Source: Candidatus Poribacteria bacterium
GTDB lineage: Bacteria > Poribacteria > WGA-4E > WGA-3G
Assembly: GCA_022828145.1 (NCBI GenBank)
Contig: JAJEJA010000087.1
Span: 1-64,000 of the forward strand
Direction of reading: 5' to 3'
Length of the DNA stretch: 64,000 bases
The notes beneath the pieces are model-generated. The model did no database searches, was not told the DNA's origin, and was given only the letters and a program-made list of their open reading frames with translations. Both the position numbers and the translations under genes were made by a program. Position 1 is the first letter of the stretch; every line of letters starts with the position of its first letter. Positions 9,901 to 18,489 of this stretch are shown piece after piece.

Positions 9901-10113
9901 AACCCGTTCCCGCATCTCTTCTGCTGCTTTATTCGTGAAAGTGATTGCAAGGATGTTGTAAGGTTTGATACCATACTCACGAATTAAGTAAGCGATGCGA
10001 TGTGTGATGACTTTCGTTTTACCAGTTCCTGGTCCCGCAATAACGAGTATCGGTCCATCTTTATGTTTGACTGCTTCAGTCTGTTTTTCATTTAAATCGT
10101 GTAAAATATTCAT
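6976..10113 (-). CDS. UvrD/Rep-type helicase with embedded DEDDh 3'-5' exonuclease
   Basis: 1045 residues; typical UvrD/PcrA proteins are about 720. N-terminal SF1A helicase motifs: Walker A GPGTGKTK (K32), motif II VDEYHD (227-231, where Q normally stands at H230), motif III ADADQSIYSWRG. Residues about 535-645 form an extra domain containing GVDEYCAASII and LLIGDFDEL, faintly like a degenerate DHH domain. Residues about 650-820 are a DnaQ-like exonuclease with all five DEDDh residues: D656 and E658 (YDLETTG), D744 (NYDN), H797 and D802 (HSAPED). The chain then returns to helicase motifs V and VI (LMTLHAAKGTEFPVVF, FYVGMTRAQ). An ATP-driven unwinding enzyme with its own 3'-5' nuclease is inferred, acting in DNA repair. 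An SD is not obvious; ATG at 10113 is the natural start. Confidence 0.9.
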   Translation of the reverse strand: MNILHDLNEKQTEAVKHKDGPILVIAGPGTGKTKVITHRIAYLIREYGIKPYNILAITFTNKAAEEMRERVNNEIGEPHGSDIKVSTFHAFCVKVLRKHAQQIGLSENFAIFDQEIQDEILEEVVRELHLNSRIYPSWRLRNIISDAKCKLKNITDDLEIDPDIIAEIDDPDAAENIKRAIRAYQHKLTEYNALDFDDLLVKTVELFKQESEIQIDYHKNISYILVDEYHDVNSVQYTLLKLISASPNNNLMVVADADQSIYSWRGSNPQYIEHFIDDFSPEIVELDEHYRCSEKILRAAEEVIGRNTERQKQHTLKTHRDVGRNIFHYTFSTATEEAQNIIKIIRNLIMHRGVSYRDIAIFYRTHKLADVLAEELLRQQIKFQRIRPTNSFDKEISKGIFSYLRFIQWNLPQDLENAINFPERRIDDLTWVRLKWLAIRKKITLAELLKNIDAYPEDVGPFARRNIQEFWGRLEALSEEIKAEKIDKIVQKLFATLDIFRSPYRQKELVTIESQPEMQNVSLIQDVLYSALNRDEPITITASYGVDEYCAASIIHQTFKTYLNKNAEIHLLPKDTDRSKPTLSENGINLLIGDFDELDETSADSRIIIIGTTAAEGISTLQLQSDGIRSVAAFRLCQRLLSGFESPNMADMVIYDLETTGVDTRYANIVEIAAQRLNAVGNGIERYYTLVKPPGGHIPRETTRIHRIDEETVKDCPSIEMVLPEFCRFIQDRILIGHNVANYDNPILERVLQEHLKRGLPNPHYDTLVTARRLFPRQRRGIQALAEKFGIGYESLHSAPEDVEVNRKIFQELIRIDTQKQQLKSLTEFLPWVGLGILAKTSDIDEAEISPEIEAYLNAAKRYVKVNHNVFPDDVPFEQTEKEQVTEFFNLLRKSDVPVDKEDSDWIEHKSRFLNVVLNFEKAGYGHRLIDFLDYQKLLTSFDELDNKTEQLTLMTLHAAKGTEFPVVFIIGMEDGNFPIGRSSLTLEELEEERRLFYVGMTRAQKQLYLSSAVYRFNDRGHVTSMFIHEMPSNYMEKWSSPTHM

Positions 10114-10152
10114 TTTTTCGTCATTACCATCTGTTAGAAAATAAATACAGAG

Positions 10153-10181
10153 AACGGCACAATCTGGAAAAATGTGCTACA
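10153..10181. repeat. Hairpin repeat (GCACAATC...ATGTGC family)
   Basis: Single diverged copy, GGCACAATCTGGAAAAATGTGC followed by TAC, in the 302-bp gene-free gap between the helicase and truD. The same gap also holds the imperfect inverted repeat at 10219-10282. Confidence 0.65.
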
Positions 10182-10218
10182 ATATAGTAAATTATGTAAA
10201 TAAGTTTACATATATTCT

Positions 10219-10282
10219 GTAGGAGCGATCTCCGAATCGCGACGCAACCCCTAATAGTCGGGAATCGGAGTTCCCTCCTACA
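10219..10282. repeat. Imperfect inverted repeat (GTAGGAGCGATCTCCGA family)
   Basis: Arms TGTAGGAGCGATCTCCGAAT and ATCGGAGTTCCCTCCTACA with a few mismatches, about 14 bp apart. Related in sequence to the perfect hairpin at 6599-6633. It lies downstream of truD's stop at 10416 and could also aid termination there. Confidence 0.65.
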
Positions 10283-10415
10283 TCTTAAAATGTCAAGTTA
10301 ATTGTAAAATCCACTATAACTACAATAAAGGGCATTATCAATTAGAAACGGTATAAGTATATAACAGATATCCCAAAAATACAAGGAATTTTCGTATTTA
10401 CCAGAGCGATTCCTG

Positions 10416-11480
10416 TCAACAATATCTGAGTTCTTCCAATACAACCGTTGCATAACTGCCGGCAGGTAGTGTAAAAGAGAGATGAACGCCGTTGTCAACT
10501 GCCTTTACTTGATGCAAATCCATCTGAACACGCAGCGGTCTACGTGTGCCTGATAATCGCACACCCGCAACCTTGCGAAAAGACTCTGGTTTAACTCTCT
10601 CCGCTGATAGTAGTTCTTGCTCCATTTCCAAAACTTTACCGGTAGGTTGCCGCATTTTGTACCCGAAGATAGGACCGGAAGGACTAATTTCAAACGCATC
10701 TGCCCGGGGTTGTTCAATCTCCGCGTTTTCAACGAGGAAAGGTGCACCATTACGATGCTTGATGGCTATATCACCATTTAACAACTGTCTTAAATCTGGT
10801 AATCTTCTCTCCACAATACGATTAAACAGATGTGCCTGATATGCGGATAGATAGAGTTTTCGCATACGGTGTGGAACATAAGCGACTACTTTTTCAAGTG
10901 AATCATGCTTTTTCATATCTTTGATCCGCTTTGCCAAGTTAGTGAACTGTGCCGTTTCAGTATCCAGAACATATTCTAATGCCCTCTCCCAGTCCTTATT
11001 CAGTAATGCCTTCCCTATCAGGTGTGAATCCTGTTTATTGCCGAATCGCTGTTCACCATAACGATTTGGTATACCTTCAGTAGATAACTGTGCTATTTTT
11101 TTCTCAACATCGGGTAAGGTTTGCGGCGCAGTCCAACGCACTGTTATTTCAAACCGATTGGCTTTAAGATGTCCTACACGCAATTTATGTGAATGTCGTT
11201 CTGCCCATAAAACTTCAATTCGATGGATATTTAGTTTCAAAATTTGTTCAGGTGGAATTCCTTCAACAGATAATACCTGTGTTGTGATTGCATGTTTGTC
11301 CTTCAAACCAGCATATCCGATACTTCTATGATTCACGTGGAGTTCACGCGCAATTCGGTTTATAGCCTCATAAGTACTGAGACTGCGTTTTCGAATAGCG
11401 AAGAAGGTATGTGTGCCTGATCGTGAAGGTTTATATAAAGGTATTTCTTCAACGATGAAGTCTTCAGGTTCAAATCTCAT
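10416..11480 (-). CDS. truD: tRNA pseudouridine(13) synthase TruD
   Basis: 354 residues from the ATG at 11480, which has GGAG seven bases upstream; a TTG four codons earlier is less likely. TruD isomerises U13 in some tRNAs, notably tRNA-Glu. Diagnostic sequence: FEPEDFIVEEIPLY at the N-terminus, GYAGLKDKHAITTQ with catalytic D61, NRYGEQRFG, and YLSAYQAHLFN in the later part of the catalytic domain. The TRUD insertion region is present but moderately short. It is divergent from mutL across a 244-bp gap and co-directional with the helicase gene downstream. Cytoplasmic. The call is secure. Confidence 0.95.
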   Translation of the reverse strand: MRFEPEDFIVEEIPLYKPSRSGTHTFFAIRKRSLSTYEAINRIARELHVNHRSIGYAGLKDKHAITTQVLSVEGIPPEQILKLNIHRIEVLWAERHSHKLRVGHLKANRFEITVRWTAPQTLPDVEKKIAQLSTEGIPNRYGEQRFGNKQDSHLIGKALLNKDWERALEYVLDTETAQFTNLAKRIKDMKKHDSLEKVVAYVPHRMRKLYLSAYQAHLFNRIVERRLPDLRQLLNGDIAIKHRNGAPFLVENAEIEQPRADAFEISPSGPIFGYKMRQPTGKVLEMEQELLSAERVKPESFRKVAGVRLSGTRRPLRVQMDLHQVKAVDNGVHLSFTLPAGSYATVVLEELRYC

Positions 11481-11505
11481 ATAGTTCTCCAAGAATTTAT
11501 TGCAC

Positions 11506-11534
11506 TTGACATCTGTCCCTTTTTATGCTAAATT
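11506..11534 (+). promoter_or_regulatory. Likely sigma-70 promoter for mutL
   Basis: TTGACA (11506) and TAAATT (11529) separated by 17 bp, pointing at mutL (start 11725). The predicted transcript start near 11541 leaves a 5' leader of about 180 nt that contains the palindromic repeat at 11593-11619. Confidence 0.55.
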
Positions 11535-11592
11535 AAACGAAGAAATAATTACTATAATGAACGTGAGTTTGATAAATCAGATTTCCGTATCC

Positions 11593-11619
11593 GGTGCGGT
11601 TAGGAAACCGCACCTACCG
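11593..11619. repeat. GGTGCGGTT palindrome, single copy
   Basis: One copy of the dispersed palindrome (GGTGCGGTT, short core, AACCGCACC, then TACCG), identical in design to those at 1994-2412 and 60516. It lies in the truD-mutL gap inside the predicted mutL leader. Confidence 0.75.
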
Positions 11620-11724
11620 GGTCTGTGTGAGTAATATTTTGGGTTAAATGAAGTCTATATACCTGTTATCAAATTCACGTTATAATGACAATCCACGATC
11701 CAAAAATAAGGTTCACAAAAGCAC

Positions 11725-13623
11725 ATGCCAAAAATCAGAATCCTCTCAGCAGATGTAGCGAATAAAATAGCTGCAGGTGAAGTTGTTGAACGTCCTGCAT
11801 CTGTCGTAAAAGAGCTCATAGAAAACGCAATAGACGCCGAAAGTACAAGCATCCGAGTTGAAATTCGGGCAGGGGGTAAGAGTCTTATTCGTGTGTCGGA
11901 CAACGGAACCGGTATGGAACGTGAAGATGCACTCCTCGCTTTAGAACGCCACGCTACCAGCAAAGTCAATAACATAGAAGACCTTGAAAATATTAACACC
12001 TTCGGTTTCCGTGGTGAAGCGTTAGCAAGTATTGCCTCTGTATCACAGTTTGAACTCCTAACCCGCACCGCAGATGCGGTTCAAGGTACAAAAATTAGTG
12101 TTGAAGGAGGTGTGTTCCGTTCTGTTGAGGAGAGTGGGTGTTCCCCCGGCACACACATCTCTATTAATAACCTTTTCCACAATGTACCAGCGCGTCTCAA
12201 ATTCATGAAGACTGAGACAACTGAATTAAACCATATTACTAAGCAGGTGACCTGGGCTGCGTTAGCACACCCGAAGATACATTTTATCCTCTCTCATAAC
12301 GGTAGATCCATCTTGGATGTGCGTGCATGCGATTCAAATCTGGAACGTGCCAGATTGGTATATGGTAAAGAATTTGCAGATAACCTTATAGAATTTAATG
12401 AAGAACTGCCAGATTTCAAACTCTCTGGTATGCTCGGAAAACCTGATTTTACCAAACCCAACAGAGAATATCAACTCTTTTTCATGAATCAACGTCCGAT
12501 TCGTAGCAGTATGATCGCTGCAGCACTCAAAGAGGCACTCGGTGCAACAATTCAGAAGGATCGTCATGCTGTAGCGGTGCTCTTTATGACGGTTGAACCC
12601 AATACGGTTGATGTGAACGTCCATCCGGCTAAGATAGAGGTGCGATTCCGAAATGAACGCACGATTTTCAGCGGAATTGTGAAGATGCTTCGTAACGTCA
12701 TAAATAGAGAGAAATTTATACCGAAAATTGAAACAACTGTAGATAGAACAGCTGAAAGAACCCATACTGAAGATGTCCCGGTTGGAAATGCATATATTGA
12801 CACGGGAAGAAAAACCTTCACACCGCAATCCACAACACAACCGACTAATGCTACAGATAGAAATGTAGAACGCAAGCAGACACCCGCAAGAGAAGCGAGA
12901 CCCACTACAAAAATTGAATCTGCACCTATTGACACTGAACCTAAAGTTGACGAAGGTAGTAAAACAGATACGGAAGTCCCCAGAACCGTAATGCAACCGC
13001 CACAGCAGACCATCCCAGAAGGTGTGAAACTCAAACTCCTTGATTTTGAGAATGTGGAGTTGAAAACAAATCTTTTCAAAACATATATCGTTGCTGAAGG
13101 TGAAGATAAAGTCTTTTTTATTGACCAACATGTTGCTGCGGAACGGGTGCTCTATGAACGATTCGTGAACCAACTCAAGTCAGAAGGAATTCCTGTGCAG
13201 GGATTATTACTTCCCGTTACTGTTGAGGCAACGCCACAACAGATTGCCGTTTTTAAAGTGCATGGTGAGATTTTTGAGAAACTCGGTTTTGAACTGGAGG
13301 AATTCGGTGGCAATACGATACTCATCCGTGCCATGCCCGCCCCGCTACCCACGCGAGTTGCTGCACAGACAATAACGGATATACTTGATAAACTCCCCGA
13401 ACAACCGCACGGTGAAGTCGCGTTACCCAAAGCGATAGATGATGCGTTGATAACGCTTGCCTGCCGTGCTGCTGTAAAAGCTGGCGATACTTTAGATACT
13501 AAAGAGATGATCAACCTCGTACGCGAGTTATCAGAAGCAAAGCATCCTTTCAATTGTCCACATTCACGACCGATTATCATTGAAATGGGACGTGATGAAT
13601 TGGAGCGCAGATTCCATAGATAA
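11725..13623 (+). CDS. mutL: DNA mismatch repair protein MutL (endonuclease type)
   Basis: 632 residues. The N-terminal GHKL ATPase shows ENAIDA, DNGTGM, RHATSK and TFGFRGEALASI. A low-complexity linker (about 330-430) leads to the C-terminal dimerisation/endonuclease domain. That domain has DQHVAAERVLYE (D467, H469, E473, E478), matching the DQHA(x)2E(x)4E metal-binding motif with A changed to V, plus ACRAAVK and CPHSRP, which complete the nuclease site in nicking MutL proteins. It should therefore nick DNA itself, as expected where no MutH exists. No mutS1 is in the window; mutS2 is at 35326. A WD40 gene follows 37 bp downstream. Confidence 0.95.
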   Translation: MPKIRILSADVANKIAAGEVVERPASVVKELIENAIDAESTSIRVEIRAGGKSLIRVSDNGTGMEREDALLALERHATSKVNNIEDLENINTFGFRGEALASIASVSQFELLTRTADAVQGTKISVEGGVFRSVEESGCSPGTHISINNLFHNVPARLKFMKTETTELNHITKQVTWAALAHPKIHFILSHNGRSILDVRACDSNLERARLVYGKEFADNLIEFNEELPDFKLSGMLGKPDFTKPNREYQLFFMNQRPIRSSMIAAALKEALGATIQKDRHAVAVLFMTVEPNTVDVNVHPAKIEVRFRNERTIFSGIVKMLRNVINREKFIPKIETTVDRTAERTHTEDVPVGNAYIDTGRKTFTPQSTTQPTNATDRNVERKQTPAREARPTTKIESAPIDTEPKVDEGSKTDTEVPRTVMQPPQQTIPEGVKLKLLDFENVELKTNLFKTYIVAEGEDKVFFIDQHVAAERVLYERFVNQLKSEGIPVQGLLLPVTVEATPQQIAVFKVHGEIFEKLGFELEEFGGNTILIRAMPAPLPTRVAAQTITDILDKLPEQPHGEVALPKAIDDALITLACRAAVKAGDTLDTKEMINLVRELSEAKHPFNCPHSRPIIIEMGRDELERRFHR

Positions 13624-13660
13624 TAGATAGCAGAATATATCCTTCGTGGAGGGGACATCC

Positions 13661-15610
13661 ATGAAAACAGTACGGCTATCCCTCATAACACTTCTCTTCA
13701 ATTTTCTACTAATCCTACCAAACACCTTTGCTCAAGATTATACAACTTGGAGTCTACCCGATGGTGCTATGGCACGACTCGGTAAAGGTAAAATAACTGG
13801 TAATATTGCATTCACACCTGATGGTAATCGGCTTGCGGTTGCCAGTTCTATCGGTATATGGATTTATGATGTGCGTCCTGGGAAAGAAAAGGAACTCGAT
13901 TTACTCACTGGACATACAGGAAGTGTCACCGTCATTGCATTCTCTCCTGATGGCAAAATACTCGCAAGTGGAGGAAGAGACGGAACGATACGATTATGGG
14001 ACGTTGTAACGGGAGAACAGAAAAAACAACTCATAGGACACAAATGGACAATATCTGCATTAGCGTTTTCTCCTGATGGACAAACACTCGCATCCGCAAT
14101 TGGACATGAGGCTGAAATGATTCCTCCACAGATTGGTATAGAGATAGATATTAAATTATGGAACATAGAGACTGGTGAAGTCGCAGCTACATTCAGAGGT
14201 CACGGTAAAGATATAACGTCATTAGCGTTTTCACCTGATGAAAAGACACTTGCAAGTAGTGGTAAGGATAGCAAGGTATTATTGTGGAATGTTGCAACTG
14301 GCAGAAATGCCATGCTATTAACTGAACATGATGAAAATGTTTTCTACATAGGTTTTTCACCTGATGGAAAAACTATCGCTACAGGCAGCTGGGACGACAC
14401 CGTGAAACTTTGGGATGCAACGACAAGTAGTCTCAAGAATACAATTATTGAGAAGGGGTTTGTAGGTGTTTCTTCAGTAGCATTTTCACCTAAAGACTCA
14501 ACTATTGCTGTCGGAGGCCACGATACAATTCGGCTTTGGGATCTGCAGACAAAAACCCATATAAGGTCATTCAAGGGACATGGTGGAAACATTTCTTCAA
14601 TTGCATTTTCTCCAGATGGCAACACGTTTGCCACTGTTGGTGATAGGTTTGATAATACAATTATGTTATGGGATTTGCGGGCAGCGAAACATAGAACAAC
14701 AATTAAGGAGCATACCTCAGCTGTTAGGTGTCTAACCTATTCTCCAGATGGAAAAACAATTGCCTCAGGTGGGAGGAATGGGGATGGCTATTTATGGGAT
14801 GCGCAAACAGGAGAACGCAAGGCAACACTAAAGGGACATTACGATGAGATGAAATTTATAACCTATACATCTGATGGCAGTACCGTCATTACCGGGGGAC
14901 GGAATAGGTCAGTCCATCAATGGGAGGGACGCAAACGTCTACTACAGACACGGACAAGAAAACCGAAATCTTCACTTCGTCTTGCAACAACCTCCGGTGT
15001 TTCTCGTATTCGATCAATGACATACTCTCCCGATGGTAATTTCGTTGCAGCTACAGGTAGGGACAAATGGATTCTGATGATATGGAATGCCAGAACTGGA
15101 CGTAAGGTAAATGTTCATAGCGATCAATCACATAGATCATGGCGTGTTCTCTTTTCTCCAGATGGTAGTATTCTCGCTGAGGCAGATAATACTTTGAAAA
15201 TCCGATTGTGGAATCCTAAAACAGGACAGATCACAAAAACGTTAAACCTACATGGCCGTTTTGAACAAAGAAATACGCACATGGCATTTTCTGCTGATGG
15301 TAAACTCTTAGCTAATACAAGAGAAGAGGATACTGTGCAAATTTGGGATGTGGCATCGGGAAAAGAGGTAGCTTTGATGAAAATGCCAGAATCGGGTGTT
15401 ACAAAAGTCCAGTTTTCACCGAACGGTGCTCTAATCGCTACAGCTTTTAAGGATGGTACGATGCACATATTTAGCAGGCACACAGAGGAACACTTAGCAG
15501 GTTATAAAGGACATACGGAAGGTATTTCTGCCCTCACATTTTCTCCTGATAGTCGTGCGATTGCCAGTGGTAGTGATGATGGGACTATCCTAATCTGGGA
15601 ATTGCAGTAG
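13661..15610 (+). CDS. Secreted WD40 double beta-propeller protein
   Basis: 649 residues from the ATG at 13661, preceded by GGAGGGG (a GTG five codons earlier is the longer alternative). A signal peptide (VRLSLITLLFNFLLILP, cleavage near FAQ) precedes a conserved entry segment, TWSLPDGAMARLGKGK, then 14 WD-type blades counted from the xLWDxxTG strands and AFSPDGKxLA motifs. That fits two seven-bladed propellers. The entry segment and blades closely match the sensor half of the sigma-WD40 protein encoded next (15734). Bacterial WD40 domains are protein-binding scaffolds; no catalytic domain is present. It is probably extracytoplasmic. It might compete with or present a ligand to the sigma-WD40 protein; that is inference from homology and adjacency only. 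Confidence 0.8.
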   Translation: MKTVRLSLITLLFNFLLILPNTFAQDYTTWSLPDGAMARLGKGKITGNIAFTPDGNRLAVASSIGIWIYDVRPGKEKELDLLTGHTGSVTVIAFSPDGKILASGGRDGTIRLWDVVTGEQKKQLIGHKWTISALAFSPDGQTLASAIGHEAEMIPPQIGIEIDIKLWNIETGEVAATFRGHGKDITSLAFSPDEKTLASSGKDSKVLLWNVATGRNAMLLTEHDENVFYIGFSPDGKTIATGSWDDTVKLWDATTSSLKNTIIEKGFVGVSSVAFSPKDSTIAVGGHDTIRLWDLQTKTHIRSFKGHGGNISSIAFSPDGNTFATVGDRFDNTIMLWDLRAAKHRTTIKEHTSAVRCLTYSPDGKTIASGGRNGDGYLWDAQTGERKATLKGHYDEMKFITYTSDGSTVITGGRNRSVHQWEGRKRLLQTRTRKPKSSLRLATTSGVSRIRSMTYSPDGNFVAATGRDKWILMIWNARTGRKVNVHSDQSHRSWRVLFSPDGSILAEADNTLKIRLWNPKTGQITKTLNLHGRFEQRNTHMAFSADGKLLANTREEDTVQIWDVASGKEVALMKMPESGVTKVQFSPNGALIATAFKDGTMHIFSRHTEEHLAGYKGHTEGISALTFSPDSRAIASGSDDGTILIWELQ

Positions 15611-15733
15611 TTTTTCTCAAGGTTTTTGGTTGACCCCTAATTGTTAAAGAATTATGCGACCGTTTGCTGTCCTACTCGCGTCACTATGAGTGAAGTCACA
15701 TGAATTTAATCTTTTCTTTTATTGAGGTGCCTG

Positions 15734-18463
15734 ATGAAACATAATGACGTTGAACTTATCCGTCGTGTTCTTGAGGGTGATGATTCTGCTTTTACCAGTT
15801 TGGTGATACAATACGAAAGACAGGTTCATGCTCTCGCTTGGAAAATTATTGGTGATTTCCATGTCGCTGAAGAGATAACACAGGATACCTTCCTTAAAGT
15901 CTATCAGAAACTGGATACTTTGAAGAATCCACAACAGTTTGCTGGATGGTTGTATGTTATTGCTTCCCGTTTATGTTACAAATGGAAACGAAAGAATCGT
16001 AGGCAAATAGAATTATTGGGTGACACAGAAATTGACATGTTGGATGAGACTGCCTATTCCAAATATGTTGCGGATGAAAATACTAAAGTTAGAATAGATG
16101 CACAACGTAAGGTCGTCCATAAATTGCTCTCAAAACTACAGGAGAGTGAACGTACGGTGATGGTGCTGCATTACTTTAGTGAAATGACCTGTGAAGAAAT
16201 AAGTCGCTTCTTAGGTGTATCTACCAGCGCAATCAAAAGTCGCCTTAGTCGGGCAAGACAACGGCTGAAGAAGGACGAACCGATGATTCGAGAAGCACTC
16301 AGCAATTTTCAGATTTCCCCAAACTTAACTCAAGACATAATCAGACAGATTAGACATCTCAAGCCCGTTACGCCATCTGGAGGCAATCCTTTTCTTCCTT
16401 GGTTGATGGCTGCTTCCAGTTTTGTCTTAGTTGTGTTGATGCTTGGAATGGGAAGTAAAAGATTAGCACGATACCAGCAACCCTACAGTCTGAATTTGGA
16501 GGCTGCTATGTCAGTGGAACTTATTGATGCACAAATAGTCCAGAATATAGATGAAAAACAGAATCTCAGAACCTTGCAAGGTAATAGGTCAGATACAATC
16601 GGTACAGATAACAATGACGGTCAGGAATCAGACCAGGCTTTCACGGATCAAGTGGATTATACGCAATGGGGATTACCTGATGGTGCGAAAGCACGTATTG
16701 GTAAAGGTTGGTTAACAGGGAATGTGGCATTCTCACCAGATGGCAGACGACTTGCAGTTGCAGGTATCATCGGTACTTGGCTTTATGATATACGACCTGG
16801 GAAGATAAAAGAACTTGATCTGCTGGCTGGACATACTGACAGGGTTCGATTCGTATCGTTTTCTCCGGATGGCAGTAGAATCGCAAGTGCAAGTAACGAT
16901 ATGACGGTGCGTTTATGGGAGGCAGCCACAGGAGAACACATAACAACACTTGAAGGACATACAGGACCAGTCGGTCGCTTAGCGTTTTCACCGGATGGAA
17001 AAACAATCGCTACTGGAAGTTCAGACCATACAGTAATGTTATGGGATGCTTACACAGGAAAACATAAGAAAACACTAAAAGGACATTCTGATTGGGTTTG
17101 TTCTATAGCATATTCACCTGATGGAGATACTATCGCTACTGGAAGTGGAGATTACACTACCCGTTTGTGGGACGCACACACAGGAGAACATAAGAAAACA
17201 CTAAAAGGACATTCTGATGATGTAGATACCGTAGCATTCTCACCTGATGGAAAGACAATCGCTACCGGAAGTGAAGATAAGACTGTCTGGTTGTGGGATA
17301 CGCAAACAGCAAAACACATTACCACCCTCAATGGACATACAGCAGCTGTAATGACTGTTATCTATTCTCCAGATGGGGATACTATTATTACCGAAGGTTC
17401 AGACAAGACAGTGCGTCTATGGGACGCAGAAACAGGGAAACAGATACGCAAGACTATACTTGAAGATCAAGAGAGGTTGCCCATTTCCGTAGCATTTTCT
17501 CCAGATGGAGAGACAATCGCTATTCCAAATGATTATGGTGTGCAATTGTGGAATGTCAATACCGGTCAACAGAAAGATGGAATTACAGGACATATAAACG
17601 CGGGAGGTGAAGGTATAACCTTTTCTCCAGATGGTAAGACGATTGCCTTCGGAGATGATGAACGGAATGTCCAGTTGTGGGACGTGAACACAACACAACC
17701 GAAAATGGTCCTTGCGGGACATACAGGACGTGTCCGAAGTATCGCTTTTTCACCAGATGGGAATACAATCGCATCGGGCAGCTACGACAAAACAGCAAAG
17801 TTGTGGGATGTTAACATTGGACATACACTCAATACGCTTACCGGTCATACGAAATATGTAAACGCAATCGCTTATTCACCGGATGGAAAGACTATCGCCA
17901 CCGGTAGTGATGACAAAACTGTGAGGTTGTGGGATGCTCAAACAGGTGATCATATATCCACACTAACAGGTCTTAAGAATACTGTGACGGATGTTGCATA
18001 TCTTCCAGATGGCAACACTTTCGTATGTTCTCTGTGGTTTGGTTGTAGAGTGGAGTTGTGGAATGCGCATTCATGGGAACGTAAAGGCAAATTTCGTTTG
18101 CGTTCATCGAAATTTAGTACGCCAGCCACTTTTGTAGCGTGTTCACCTGATAGTAGTACTCTCGCCACATTGGCTGCAAAAAAGTCAGTGCAATTGTGGG
18201 ATTTAAATACAGAAGAGAGTATCGCTACATTTAAGGGACATACGGATGAAGTCACTTCAGCTGCATTCTCTCCGGATGGCAGCATTCTCGCGACAGGGAG
18301 TGATGACTATACAGTGCGGCTGTGGGATATTCATAATAAAACACATTTAACCACACTACAAGGACATACATTGAGTATCCAATCCGTTGCGTTTTCGCCG
18401 GATGGAAGTACACTCGCCAGTCTTAGTTATGATGGAACGATTCTATTTTGGAAAATACATTGA
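15734..18463 (+). CDS. Membrane-tethered ECF sigma factor fused to a 14-blade WD40 sensor
   Basis: 909 residues from the ATG at 15734 (GAGG eight bases upstream; TTG four codons earlier possible). Residues 1-90 are sigma region 2 (AEEITQDTFLKVYQKL, PQQFAGWLYVIASRL). Residues about 115-170 are region 4 with its helix-turn-helix (MTCEEISRFLGVSTSAIKSRLSRARQRL). One hydrophobic segment at about 223-240 (WLMAASSFVLVVLMLGMG) follows, then a linker. From residue 308 comes the entry segment (DYTQWGLPDGAKARIGKG) and 14 WD40 blades. The topology predicts a cytoplasmic sigma and an extracytoplasmic propeller, a one-protein signal transducer without a separate anti-sigma factor. The adjacent secreted WD40 protein is its close paralogue. 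How the sigma half would be released or activated cannot be seen. Confidence 0.85.
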   Translation: MKHNDVELIRRVLEGDDSAFTSLVIQYERQVHALAWKIIGDFHVAEEITQDTFLKVYQKLDTLKNPQQFAGWLYVIASRLCYKWKRKNRRQIELLGDTEIDMLDETAYSKYVADENTKVRIDAQRKVVHKLLSKLQESERTVMVLHYFSEMTCEEISRFLGVSTSAIKSRLSRARQRLKKDEPMIREALSNFQISPNLTQDIIRQIRHLKPVTPSGGNPFLPWLMAASSFVLVVLMLGMGSKRLARYQQPYSLNLEAAMSVELIDAQIVQNIDEKQNLRTLQGNRSDTIGTDNNDGQESDQAFTDQVDYTQWGLPDGAKARIGKGWLTGNVAFSPDGRRLAVAGIIGTWLYDIRPGKIKELDLLAGHTDRVRFVSFSPDGSRIASASNDMTVRLWEAATGEHITTLEGHTGPVGRLAFSPDGKTIATGSSDHTVMLWDAYTGKHKKTLKGHSDWVCSIAYSPDGDTIATGSGDYTTRLWDAHTGEHKKTLKGHSDDVDTVAFSPDGKTIATGSEDKTVWLWDTQTAKHITTLNGHTAAVMTVIYSPDGDTIITEGSDKTVRLWDAETGKQIRKTILEDQERLPISVAFSPDGETIAIPNDYGVQLWNVNTGQQKDGITGHINAGGEGITFSPDGKTIAFGDDERNVQLWDVNTTQPKMVLAGHTGRVRSIAFSPDGNTIASGSYDKTAKLWDVNIGHTLNTLTGHTKYVNAIAYSPDGKTIATGSDDKTVRLWDAQTGDHISTLTGLKNTVTDVAYLPDGNTFVCSLWFGCRVELWNAHSWERKGKFRLRSSKFSTPATFVACSPDSSTLATLAAKKSVQLWDLNTEESIATFKGHTDEVTSAAFSPDGSILATGSDDYTVRLWDIHNKTHLTTLQGHTLSIQSVAFSPDGSTLASLSYDGTILFWKIH

Positions 18464-18489
18464 AACGTCGAAAACGCTGGAGGACACAG

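Noticed and set aside
12334-13173. 279-codon minus-strand frame inside mutL
   Set aside because: Cys/Phe-rich shadow of the mutL frame; no family match and the plus-strand gene is certain.
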